From assembly GCA_018350325.1 (NCBI GenBank), contig JAEVLN010000022.1, positions 761,105-825,104 of the forward strand: a stretch of DNA of 64,000 nucleotides, written 5' to 3'. The notes under the pieces were generated by a model, which worked only from the letters and a program-made list of their open reading frames with translations, had not been told where the DNA came from and did not search any database. Made by a program: the position numbers and the translations under genes. Source of the stretch: Globodera rostochiensis. Lineage: Eukaryota > Nematoda > Chromadorea > Rhabditida > Heteroderidae. Numbering within the stretch: the first letter of the stretch is position 1; each line of letters begins with the position of its first letter. Shown piece by piece: positions 55,801 through 63,010 of this stretch.

Positions 55801-57532
55801 CAACTTCATTTACAATTGTCATAGCATCCATGAAACTCTCATGTAAATTTCTAGGACCACCATTAAAACTTGAAGGTAAAATAATTTGTTTTTTAACATA
55901 AGCCCCTTCTTTATTTGCTTTCGCTTTTAAAAAATTATCAATATTGCTATACATTTCTTTGCAAATTTCTTTTTGGTGCAGTTTAATGTAATTTAATCTG
56001 TCCCATTCAATTCTGGCAGCTTGATCAACACACCATTGCTGAAATAATTTGCTACTATAATGATGTGGTAAAAATTTTCCTTCATTACGAAAAAACAATT
56101 TATATTTTGTAAAATCACATAAGGATATTTTTTTATCAGTTAAACTTTTCAATTCATAATGCCAGCCACGATAACTATCTGGGTAAAATATTGGATAACA
56201 CATTGGTTCCACCATTGAACTTAATGGATAAATAGTTTTAAGCTTTTTATCTGTTTTTGAATGTACAACAACATTAGCTGCAGGTATATCTTCATTTGCG
56301 TCACGCCAAATAATAGCACAAATTTCGTTTGACCTTGGTATATTATACCTCCGTAAATCAGTACCTTCTCTTATATCAAATAACATTGTTATATCAGGAA
56401 TATCACTGCCTATCTCTTTGGCGTGTTCAACTGCTTTTTCGTAAACATTTTTCATCATTTCATATGATTGCGAATAAATATAATGTTCACGTAAATAAGA
56501 TTCAATATATGCTATTAGTGCAATCGTATTATCATTTGGATCCCCTGTAACTTGATTTTCTAATGCATTTATTCGAAAATTGATAGCTTGATCAGTATCA
56601 ATAAAATATAATTGACCATTTGTCGGAAGCTCAGAATCATTTGTCTGAGCAGTTGTGTTATACGAATGATAAACACCACCTTGTATTTTAAAAATAGGTA
56701 TTTTTTTATCAGGAAATTTAAAACGCATACAACCCAAAGAAGCACATGAAAAAGAAGAATTTAAAATTCGTAATTGTTTTTTAAAAGTTTGATGCAATTC
56801 TCGAATTTTTGTGTAATTGTCCCTATCAATTTCCGGCTGGAATAATACTCTCAATTCTACTGGATATTCCTGTATATTTTCTTCCAACACATTAAATTTT
56901 CCATAATTGCAACATTCCAAAAATTCATTTTCGCCATGAGTTTTACTTTGTTCTTCTGGAAAGTGAATTGCCGGACAATGATTGCATTTAATATTAAATT
57001 TACCAAGTTTATAACATTCAACATTTGTGACATCATAATTAGCAGCTTTCAAAAACAAAAATCCTTCCAAAATAATTAATTTTTTTTTTTTGTTATTCTG
57101 ACGAAACATTTCCACTCTTTTCCGTTCGTTTTGTCTATATACTTGTAATTCGTTATCTGTTTTTCTTTTACGCCAATTTTCAACATTTTTTCTTACACTT
57201 TCTTTAAAAGTACCAAGTTCAGCTTCGGGTAATTCTCTTTTTCTTTTAAGCCAATTTTCCATGTTTTTCCTTTGTCTTTCTCTAACAACAGACTGACTCG
57301 ATGATTGCTCATTAAATAAATCAGTTAAATCATTGATTTCTTCATCTGACTCATCCAAATTTATAATAAAATCTTTCAATCCGTTATTTGAACGTTTCTT
57401 TGACTGTTTTTCAACCGCTTTTTCAGGGAGCTTTGAACCCTTTAACTGTTTTTCAACCGCTTTTTCAGGGAGCTTTGAACCCTTTTTATCAGCACTGCCA
57501 TCAATTTGGAATTCCTGCTTTTTGCGTACCAT
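52880..57532 (-). CDS. Helitron Rep-helicase (HUH nuclease plus PIF1-like helicase)
   Basis: 1550 residues from the Met at 57532; the frame stays open to 57886, but that extension runs through a UTR tandem repeat. The N-terminus is charged and has a 42-bp duplication (KGSKLPEKAVEKQ twice). The middle carries the Helitron-like N domain with RPDLFITFTCNP, the HUH motif in FQKRGLPHLHMLLTL and the tyrosine region YIYKYIFKGYDAAT. The C-terminal third is a PIF1-type helicase: Walker A IDGPGGTGKSFTLNAL, Walker B FFVIDEAPM, GDFRQTLPV and a C-terminal QGATYQKIGID and YVALSRV. All key motifs are intact with no stop, so recent activity is plausible. The protein nicks and joins single strands and drives rolling-circle transposition in the nucleus. 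Confidence 0.93.
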   Translation of the reverse strand: MVRKKQEFQIDGSADKKGSKLPEKAVEKQLKGSKLPEKAVEKQSKKRSNNGLKDFIINLDESDEEINDLTDLFNEQSSSQSVVRERQRKNMENWLKRKRELPEAELGTFKESVRKNVENWRKRKTDNELQVYRQNERKRVEMFRQNNKKKKLIILEGFLFLKAANYDVTNVECYKLGKFNIKCNHCPAIHFPEEQSKTHGENEFLECCNYGKFNVLEENIQEYPVELRVLFQPEIDRDNYTKIRELHQTFKKQLRILNSSFSCASLGCMRFKFPDKKIPIFKIQGGVYHSYNTTAQTNDSELPTNGQLYFIDTDQAINFRINALENQVTGDPNDNTIALIAYIESYLREHYIYSQSYEMMKNVYEKAVEHAKEIGSDIPDITMLFDIREGTDLRRYNIPRSNEICAIIWRDANEDIPAANVVVHSKTDKKLKTIYPLSSMVEPMCYPIFYPDSYRGWHYELKSLTDKKISLCDFTKYKLFFRNEGKFLPHHYSSKLFQQWCVDQAARIEWDRLNYIKLHQKEICKEMYSNIDNFLKAKANKEGAYVKKQIILPSSFNGGPRNLHESFMDAMTIVNEVGRPDLFITFTCNPKDEDILKCLLPGQQTHDRPDIVARVFRLKIVQFLKEIIDEKFFGEVAGFCYTIEFQKRGLPHLHMLLTLNPFFKMKNTDDIDKVISAEIPDETEDKELYDLVSSFMIHGPCGLGFPDAMCWCSKKNKCGKKFPKQFREKTEVNENGYPFYKRPNNGRNVIKKYWKSGKTKVMTNQDVVPYNRYLLKRFKSHINVEKVADIKAVKYIYKYIFKGYDAATLRCVTNENSQIKELVYDEASNYLDARYLSPVEACWRNFKFPLQEKSHSVQRLPVHLESEQVIFFDENDDEETIVEKRDRKSKLMAYFDFFKKNPYAPTYLYTNMPKFCTWNSKEGKWQQRKNPKISKTLGRMYPVSPTEGEKYYLRFILLHVHGKSFEDLKTVGGIKYNTFAQACLARGLTKNDEEWRHCINEACQFRFPAALRSLFASILLFGDPKYPEILWEQFKDNLAEDYLRSASPNMAYKLALSRINTHLMQEGKSLFNYKTMPQEIMDTFNENEYIDYDEEMKIAKDFYKFMNNEQRVIFDEVEKVALSLTKQKLIYIDGPGGTGKSFTLNALYHLVRGYKKNMTNMAFSGIAATLLKNGRTLHNRFKFPLNLTAQTISGVVLGTKAADEILKTDFFVIDEAPMAPKFALEAIDKKLRELTKCNEYFGGKTMILAGDFRQTLPVKKFAIRSEIIDLTIKKSIFWNKFEHMKLTINNRAKDKTFAQQILDIGNGINYNDFVELPLHCILQENSNLIDEIYGDIFINKNFNELKNRMIITPYNDLTDYHNIMALEKFPGECVTYLSIDEVETSKNFPVTPEIMNSFNAPGFPLHKLKLKPNCKVMLLRNISIENGLCNGTLLQVLELKDHLLRCIILGGNKEGSEVYIHRISLITENEFPVPLKRHQFPIRLAFAATFIKGQGATYQKIGIDWSRQSFSHGQTYVALSRVGSWQQIKVKLSNENKNAQVDNIVWKEVL

Positions 57533-57536
57533 TTTG

Positions 57537-57830
57537 ATATCTAAAATAAAACGGACATAATTTAATTTGAAAATACATAAATATAAAATAAATATTAAAA
57601 AGAAAAATTGATAACAATAGATATGAAATAAATAAATTTGTTTGATGGAAAATACATCATAGAAATCGCCGCAGAAAATTGTCGATAAATAAACTACCGC
57701 AGAAAATTGCGATCTAAAATAAAACGGGCATAATTTAATCTGAAAATAAATATAAAAAATTAAATGTATTGAATTAAAAGAAAAAGATAACAATAGATAC
57801 GAAATAAATAAAATTGTTTGTAATAAAATC
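57537..57830. repeat. Tandem duplication in the Helitron 5' leader
   Basis: About 176 bp, containing TAAAATAAAACGGRCATAAT and ATAACAATAGATAYGAAATA, occurs twice (57540 and about 57716) with scattered changes. It lies just upstream of the Rep-helicase start and may carry promoter elements. Confidence 0.8.
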
Positions 57831-58037
57831 AATATTGCACAAGAAATAACAGTTGTATGACTTTCATAATCAACCAACCATTTCATTCATTGCTCTCATT
57901 TCTTTTAATTCGCTTTATGCTATCTATGTATGTATGTTTACTCAATTTGTCTCTTTCAATTTTAACAAAAACAATCGCGTCGATAGATAATTCAAAGTTC
58001 TCGATAAATTACGTACAACACCCAAATAGTATAATAG

Positions 58038-58547
58038 ATTAATCAGTCTTGCTGAGCTAAATGATATGTGATAAAGAAATTCGAAAATATTTAAATGGTC
58101 CTTGTTATTGTTGACATTGAAATGGTGAAATAAAAATAAGTGCACAAACTACATTTGCTTACTGAACCAATGTTTGAGTTGCATCGATGGGTCAGGAGTC
58201 AATTTGGTTCTGCTAACTGATAAGGTTGAGTTGCGATCATATTCGACTCACTCTCGCCCGATTATTCTCACTTTCCTTAAATTGGCATATTTTCCTAATA
58301 ATATGCATCGCTGGAGTTCTTCCGAAGAGGGCCAATTAGATTCATCAAATAGTCCTTGCGATGAGAGTGAAATTGTGGGTCAAGAATTGGTTCAATTCAT
58401 CGAACAAAAACCAACCAAAGGTGGCACACTCTTGTCACGAGACGGGTTTGAATACCGGTTTGAAAGAAACTCGGCAATAACCGATAATGTTGAAAATTGG
58501 CGCTGCATTCGCGTAAGCATTACATAAGCTCAGCAAGACTGATTAAT
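58038..58547. repeat. 21-bp perfect inverted repeat flanking the FLYWCH frame
   Basis: ATTAATCAGTCTTGCTGAGCT at 58038-58058 is exactly inverted at 58527-58547. The 510-bp interval holds the FLYWCH coding frame. It may be a separate small element inserted in the Helitron 5' end, or an internal structure of the Helitron end. Confidence 0.85.
58303..58527 (+). CDS. FLYWCH-type zinc finger exon, truncated
   Basis: Reads MHRWSSSEEGQLDSSNSPC and then KGGTLLSRDGFEYRFERN followed by NWRCIR. The pattern G..L...GF.Y.......W.C is the first half of a FLYWCH zinc finger, a DNA-binding fold seen in nematode repressors and in Mutator-type transposases. After WRCIR a GTAAGC donor appears, so this is probably an exon whose partner with the remaining Cys and His is missing. 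The unspliced frame stops at 58527, exactly at the inverted repeat. It runs opposite to the Rep-helicase. Captured host gene fragment or transposase piece; no function can be set. Confidence 0.55.
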   Translation: MHRWSSSEEGQLDSSNSPCDESEIVGQELVQFIEQKPTKGGTLLSRDGFEYRFERNSAITDNVENWRCIRVSIT

Positions 58548-58571
58548 TAATATTTATTTAATTATAACTAG

Positions 58572-58637
58572 GTATTGAATTTGGCACTTTCAATTTAAAA
58601 TCAGTGTTGAAATGTCCAGTGTTGAAATGTACAGGAG
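58572..58637. repeat. Truncated foldback half element
   Basis: GTATTGAATTTGGCACTTTC and AGTGTTGAAATGTCCAGTGT equal the left end of the element at 52088-52534 but have no right arm. It sits directly beyond the Helitron end. Confidence 0.8.
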
Positions 58638-59340
58638 CCGTTCAAGCAACATTCTTGAAAATGTATATTTTCGCATTAAATCTTAGCGAAATCCCCCCCC
58701 CCCCCCTCCCCTAATTTGTTATATTTTTCAGAAAATAGTCTCCGGTAATCTGCGCATTCTTGATCATTGAAAGTGCATTTGGATGGATGAGTTAATGCAT
58801 GGCGTCATGTTGATGACAATATAATAATAATAATATTGTTTTACATTTCTATTAACGTCTCGTTTCGGACAATGCGAATTTCGCAGACATTCTTTATTTG
58901 TTAGGTTTGTCAAATGAACTGCCGTTCCGGTCGGGCTCAGTTTGGCGCCGACGTGTTTGGAGCCTTATAACTTTTTGTTTATTTGATCAAACCAGACATT
59001 CTTGGTATCATTCGAAAGCACTATGTCTTTAGATGCTATAATAGAAAAGAGCTAAGCGCTTCGACTTAAACAAAGGAAGTTATGAGTCACCGCGCCAAAC
59101 TGTCCCGAAAAATGGCAATTTTCACACGTTTTAAGCTATAACTTTTTTTCGAAAAGACGAATCGGTTAGCTTTAGCTTGATCAAAGGTTCAGCATGCTGA
59201 GAGCTTTTGTATCGGTTAGCTTTAGCTTGATCAAAGGTTCAGCATGCTGAGAGCTTTTGTATGATACCAATATGTTTGATTTGCTTTCCTAATAACCATG
59301 TTATGACCGATCGCGCCAAAACGAGCGGATCCGCTGCCGT
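58638..59340. other. Cyanase 3' flank, copy 2, with an insertion
   Basis: 58785-58912 matches 39650-39780 (CATTTCTATTAACGTCTCGT, AATTTCGCAGACATTCTTTA). From about 58917 to 59336 a stretch without counterpart in copy 1 is inserted; it includes the 50-bp duplication at 59161. Short inverted words TTTGGCGC/GCGCCAAA lie near its ends. No gene. Confidence 0.55.
59161..59260. repeat. Exact 50-bp tandem duplication
   Basis: The 50 bases from ATCGGTTAGCTTTAGCTTGA to GAGAGCTTTTGT occur twice in a row with no difference. Either very recent or an assembly artefact. Confidence 0.97.
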
Positions 59341-59924
59341 TCGGATAAACAATCAACAGCTGTGGATGGGTTCAAAGGGGGCGGGGTTGAACGTGTTGTT
59401 AGCCACAAATCGCATCCGGTCTTCAGAATCTAGTATAGGGCAAGAACTTTCCAGACCATACAATTTTGACCCGTTCGGCGTCCTCCTCCCGTTGCACGTC
59501 CACCTTGAAGTCGATGGCACTCATAATCCCGTCCCCAAATTCTTCGTGTATCAGTTCTTTAAGAGCGGGTCCGTACAGGGTTGTCATCGGCAAAACCCTA
59601 AAACGTGGAAAACGAGTTCAAAACCGTGGAAATTTTTTTCAAAAACGTGGAAAATTTTTCATGCCTTTAATTTCATATAAAATTGCTCGAACTATCATTA
59701 AATCACATATTTATCACCACTTTTCACCATTTTGAGCAAATTTGGCTGAGAAAGGAAGTAATTATGCCAGGCTATAGCCTGAAATTTTTTTCGGAGGGGG
59801 GCAGTTTGGGGAAAAAGTTGATTTTTAGGGGGTGTCTTTTTTGCATTTTTTGTTAAGGAGTTTTGAAAAATGCAAATTTTTTTGCGAATTCTGCTTCACT
59901 TAGTAAGAGATAGGCAAAATGGTA

Positions 59925-60013
59925 GCCCCGGGCAGGAATCGAACCTACGACCTTCGGTGCAGTGATCAGCTTCACACCCAGAACCAAGCTCTTACCAACT
60001 GAGCTACCGGGGC
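59925..60013 (-). tRNA. tRNA-like gene with an extended anticodon arm, inside the hAT element
   Basis: Minus strand: acceptor stem GCCCCGG pairs perfectly with CCGGGGC, D-arm GCTCAGTTGGTAAGAGC, and T-arm GTAGGTTCGATTCCTGC. A box TAGCTCAGTTGG and B box GGTTCGATTCC are perfect. The anticodon arm is about 16 bases too long (TTGGT ... ACCGA stem), as in a tRNA with a short intron or in a tRNA-derived SINE head. The anticodon cannot be set with certainty (GGG or GTG readings possible). 89 bases in all. Confidence 0.6.
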
Positions 60014-60305
60014 GTCCCATTAGCCGTCTCTCTTATGGATCTTATGCCCCCGCCGTAGGCGTTTTAACCGTCCCAGCCAGCTGGACACGCTTCCTTACAA
60101 CTTTTACAAATTAGGGGGGGGGGGGTGGATCGGGAACAGGTCGTTTCGGCCCCAAGGAAATGCATATCAGGGTTTCATCGAAAGAACTAAGTCGAAATGT
60201 TTTTATTTTGGTTTTCGACATCGAAACGAGAGAATAAGCTCGAAATTATCGAAATCGAGAGGTTTCGACGCAACCCTGATGCATATAAAGAAAAATCCAG
60301 GGGTG

Positions 60306-60546
60306 TGCACGGATACGAATTTTTGTATCCGTATCCGTCCGTCCTCGAAATCTCATATCCGTTATCCGTCCGTATCCGTGACCTTTCAAAATCCCATATC
60401 CGGATATCCGCGGATATACAGCGGATATATCCGGATAAGTGGATTTTTTATATCCGTTATCCGTCCGTATCCGTGACTTTCCGAAATTCCAAATCCGTTA
60501 TCCATCCGTATCCGGATATATCCGCGGATATCCGGATGTCCGTGCA
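60306..60546. repeat. CCGGATA/TATCCG-rich nested element
   Basis: Starts TGCACGGATACGAAT and ends CGGATGTCCGTGCA; inside are many ATCCGTATCCGT and GGATATCC words. It is nested within the hAT element and similar in content to 39393-39578. Confidence 0.65.
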
Positions 60547-60730
60547 TCATCGTTTTCACATATTATGTACGTACTTTTTACATCTTTGACTTAGGCCTAA
60601 GCTTAAGCGTAGGTTGGCTTAGGCCTAGGCCTAATAAGGAAACCCAGCCCTTTTTGAATGTTTCGAGGCCAAAATAGATTTTTGTATTTCGAAAAAGTGT
60701 TCGAATCGGATTCTAAAGAAATTACAGAAT

Positions 60731-60813
60731 GGGGCCGAAACGTCCGGGGCCGAAACACCCTGGGGCCGAAACTCCCGGGGCCGAAACGCCGGGCCGAAAC
60801 GTCGGGGCCGAAA
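60731..60813. repeat. GGGGCCGAAAC minisatellite
   Basis: About seven units of 11-16 bp built on GGGGCCGAAAC. Creates the meaningless frames seen on both strands. Confidence 0.88.
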
Positions 60814-61011
60814 AACCGTGGAAAAAAACCTCAAAACGTGGAAATTTCCACGTTTCCGTGGTAAAATGACAACCCTGGGTCCGTACACACTGAGCACCTG
60901 CAAAAGGGGGGAATCAGTGGGAGGAGCAATGTGTATATCCTGCACTTCGTTGAAACGGTAGAGGAGTGGGTCAGCGGGCAGTACAGTTGAGCCCTTTGAT
61001 GGCGCTGTTTG

Positions 61012-61257
61012 TGTTGTGTATTGGGATTACACAATTTATTTATTGAACGAAAATGAGATGGGTCAAGTTGGGGAATGAGGAATGAATTGGAGAGAGGCCC
61101 CGACGAGGGAAAACCGTCGGGTATATGTAGAGGGAATGGTCAGTGGCGGGTCAGACTCAATCGATAGGGGGTGACATGGGTGATAGAGAAAGGGAGAATG
61201 GGCACACATCGAATGAAGGGAAAGATCACGTTTGTGGCGTGTGTGCCACACCCAACA
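61012..61257 (-). repeat. 3' LTR of a Ty3/Gypsy element (246 bp)
   Basis: On the minus strand it starts TGTTGGGTGTGGCACAC, right after the polypurine tract AGAGGGGGAGG, and ends ATACACAACA, giving TG...CA ends. An AATAAA (minus strand) lies near its end. The cyanase copy 1 shows the unbroken target CTGTTTGGAGCC near 40180, so the insertion occurred in this word (GTTTG side). Confidence 0.85.
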
Positions 61258-61266
61258 CCTCCCCCT

Positions 61267-63010
61267 CTAAGTTTGATCGTTTCGTCTGATCGGGACTAAG
61301 TCGTATTTGGATTTGGACGCGTCCGGGCTCAGAAACCGTGTTGGCGTTCTGGTCCGTGCGGAGCGTCGGATGGGTTGTTCTCCGTCCGTTTGTGCCTCGT
61401 TTGGTTGTGGCTGTTGTTCGTCGGCAAACCGGACTCGACGAGTTGGCTGAATTTGGGTGGTGGTCTGATCGGTTCCATTTGCCTGATCTGGAAGCGTCGG
61501 TTCTGCGGGAACAATGGGGATGTCGTGAATGGGGTTGGCACGCATTTGATTTGCGTGGCGGATGGTGACAACATCTAACCCGGGCGCTTTGACACGCCAA
61601 ATGACCCCTGAACCCCCAATGATTTGGCCTGGCGTCCACGTTCGCTTGTTGTTGTGGTAGTAGAGAAACATGACGCGGTCCCCAATCTGGAACGGTCGTT
61701 CACGCGCGCTGTGTCGGCGGTTGAACTGCTTGGCCATGCGCTCGCGGTGCTGATCGGTTGCACAATGTTTGACGGGGCGGAGCGATGGCTTGACCAACGA
61801 TAAAATTGTGCGGATGGGCCTGCCTAAAAAGAGTTCAGCGGGTGTCCTGCCCTGCAGGACTTCGCTCGGGGTGCTGCGGTAGGCCAGGAGGGAGTTCTGC
61901 AACCACTCCTTGTCGTTTCGAGCGCACTTGCGCATCTGCCGTTTGAGAATGTCGACGAATCTTTCCGCCTGCCCGTTGCTTTGCGGGTGGAACGGCGGCG
62001 AAAACGACTGCTTAATACCCCTACTTCTGCAAAAGAGGGAAAAGTCGTGTGAGCGGAATGGTGGACCATTGTCCGAAACGATTTCTTTTGGGAATCCGTA
62101 GCGCGAAAAAAGCCACGTGAGCTGTGTGATCAGGAGTGGCGGCGAAGTGGTGTTCATCTTGATCACTTCCGGCCATTTGCTGTGTGCGTCCACTACCACC
62201 AAATATTTGAATCCGTCGTTGCATGGCCCAGCGAAGTCCATGTGCAGTCGCTCGTAGACTGCTCCTGCAGATGGCCATGGCCGAAGCGGGACTTTCGGCG
62301 GCGTTCTCGCTGAAAGCGCACATTCGGGACAATCCCTCACCCACCTTTCTATGTCGGTATCGATTCGGGGCCAATAGACGAACCGGCGTGCCAGGCTTTT
62401 CATGCGCACCACGCCTGGATGGGTGAAGTGCAGGTACGTGAGGATTCGTCGTCGCAACGCCGTCGGAATGATGACTCGGCCGCCGAACAGAAGACAACCC
62501 TGCACTTCGGTGATTTTCGCACGGTGAACAAAGTATGCGGCGAGTGAGGACGAAGCGGCCTCCTTGGGCCAGCGCGTGCGGCAGTGGTCGGAGACTTGGT
62601 GCAGGACTTCGTCATGTTGCGTGCACTCTGCAACTTCCAAAGCTGAAATGGGAAGTTGTTCGATGTTTGAGTGGAAGACGTAGTCCACGGCGGAGGCGAC
62701 AAAGTCCGTCTCTTCCGTGTCGTTTCCTAAATTTTGGTTGATTTCCGCGGACGCGATGACTCGTTCTTCGTCGTCTGCTTCTTTTTGCACGGCGATGAGT
62801 CTGGATAAGGAATCAACCTGTCCAAAATTTTTGGTTGAAATGTATTGGATTTTGAAATCATAGTTAAGCAAAATCAGAGCCCATCTTTGAAGTCTTGACG
62901 CTGTGTAGATGGGGATGCCGCTTTTGGCTCCGAAAATTGACAGGAGCGGCTTGTGATCGGTGAGCAATGTGAAGGGTCGGCCGTAGACCATTCGACTGAA
63001 ATTTCTGAAC
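61267..63010 (-). CDS. Gypsy pol: end of RNase H and integrase
   Basis: Opens in the RNase H domain (FTLLTDHKPL), then a tether, an HHCC zinc finger (HFTHPGVVRMKSLARRFVYW ... CPECAL) and the integrase core with DFAGP, VVDAHSKWPEV, SDNGPPF and the later Glu in FHPQSNGQAERF, giving D,D,E. A chromo-like or variable C-terminal tail with Pro/Thr/Arg ends at 61267, next to the PPT. It must have been one frame with the upstream RT; a one-base shift near 62990-63005 separates them, within RNase H, not at a usual programmed site. The first Met of the frame (63027) is not a real start. Confidence 0.9.

Larger units (their letters stand above)
52531..58571 (-). mobile_element. Helitron-type rolling-circle element with terminal inverted repeats
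   Basis: It encodes a Rep/helicase on the minus strand (52880-57532). Its 3' end (low coordinates) has the expected GC hairpin (52561-52589) and terminates in CTAG, the Helitron CTRR ending. Unusually, the last 25 bp (52531-52555, read TTAATATCTATTTAATTATA then ACTAG on the minus strand) recur inverted at 58547-58571 with one mismatch, giving a 6041-bp unit with matching ends. Both ends abut pieces of the same GTATT-TGAATTTGGCAC foldback family. The element is much more AT-rich than its surroundings. Confidence 0.75.
59576..60877. mobile_element. hAT-type non-autonomous element (1302 bp)
   Basis: TIRs CAGGGTTGTCAT and ATGACAACCCTG; an exact 8-bp target duplication GGTCCGTA on both sides (59568-59575 and 60878-60885). 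The uninterrupted cyanase copy at about 40050 has GGTCCGTA once. TIRs starting CAGGG with 8-bp duplications are diagnostic of hAT. Subterminal 'CGTGGAAA' words recur at both ends. Inside lie a tRNA-like gene, a CCGGATA-rich element and a GGGGCCGAAAC repeat. No transposase. Confidence 0.93.
59423..61004 (-). pseudogene. Cyanate lyase, copy 2 (disrupted)
   Basis: Same 3' half as copy 1: exon near 61004-60934 (APSKGSTVLPADPLLYRFNE), the short intron, then VLSVYGP, interrupted by a 1302-bp hAT element at 59576-60877, and resuming ALKELIHEEFGDGIMSAIDF to GKFLPYTRF and stop at 59423. A 9-bp in-frame loss removes GDR. Upstream of the YRFNE exon a Ty3/Gypsy element is inserted, so the first exon is not present. 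It keeps TCA where copy 1 has the TGA stop, showing the older state of that codon. Not functional. Confidence 0.9.

Noticed and set aside
57533..57886. N-terminal 118-residue extension of the Helitron frame
   Set aside because: It is hydrophobic, AT-rich and lies in a tandemly repeated leader. The charged N-terminus from 57532 is a better start.
60600..60645. TTAGGC words suggesting nematode telomere repeats
   Set aside because: Only a few scattered copies mixed with AGGCCTAGGCC palindromes, inside a hAT element; not an array.
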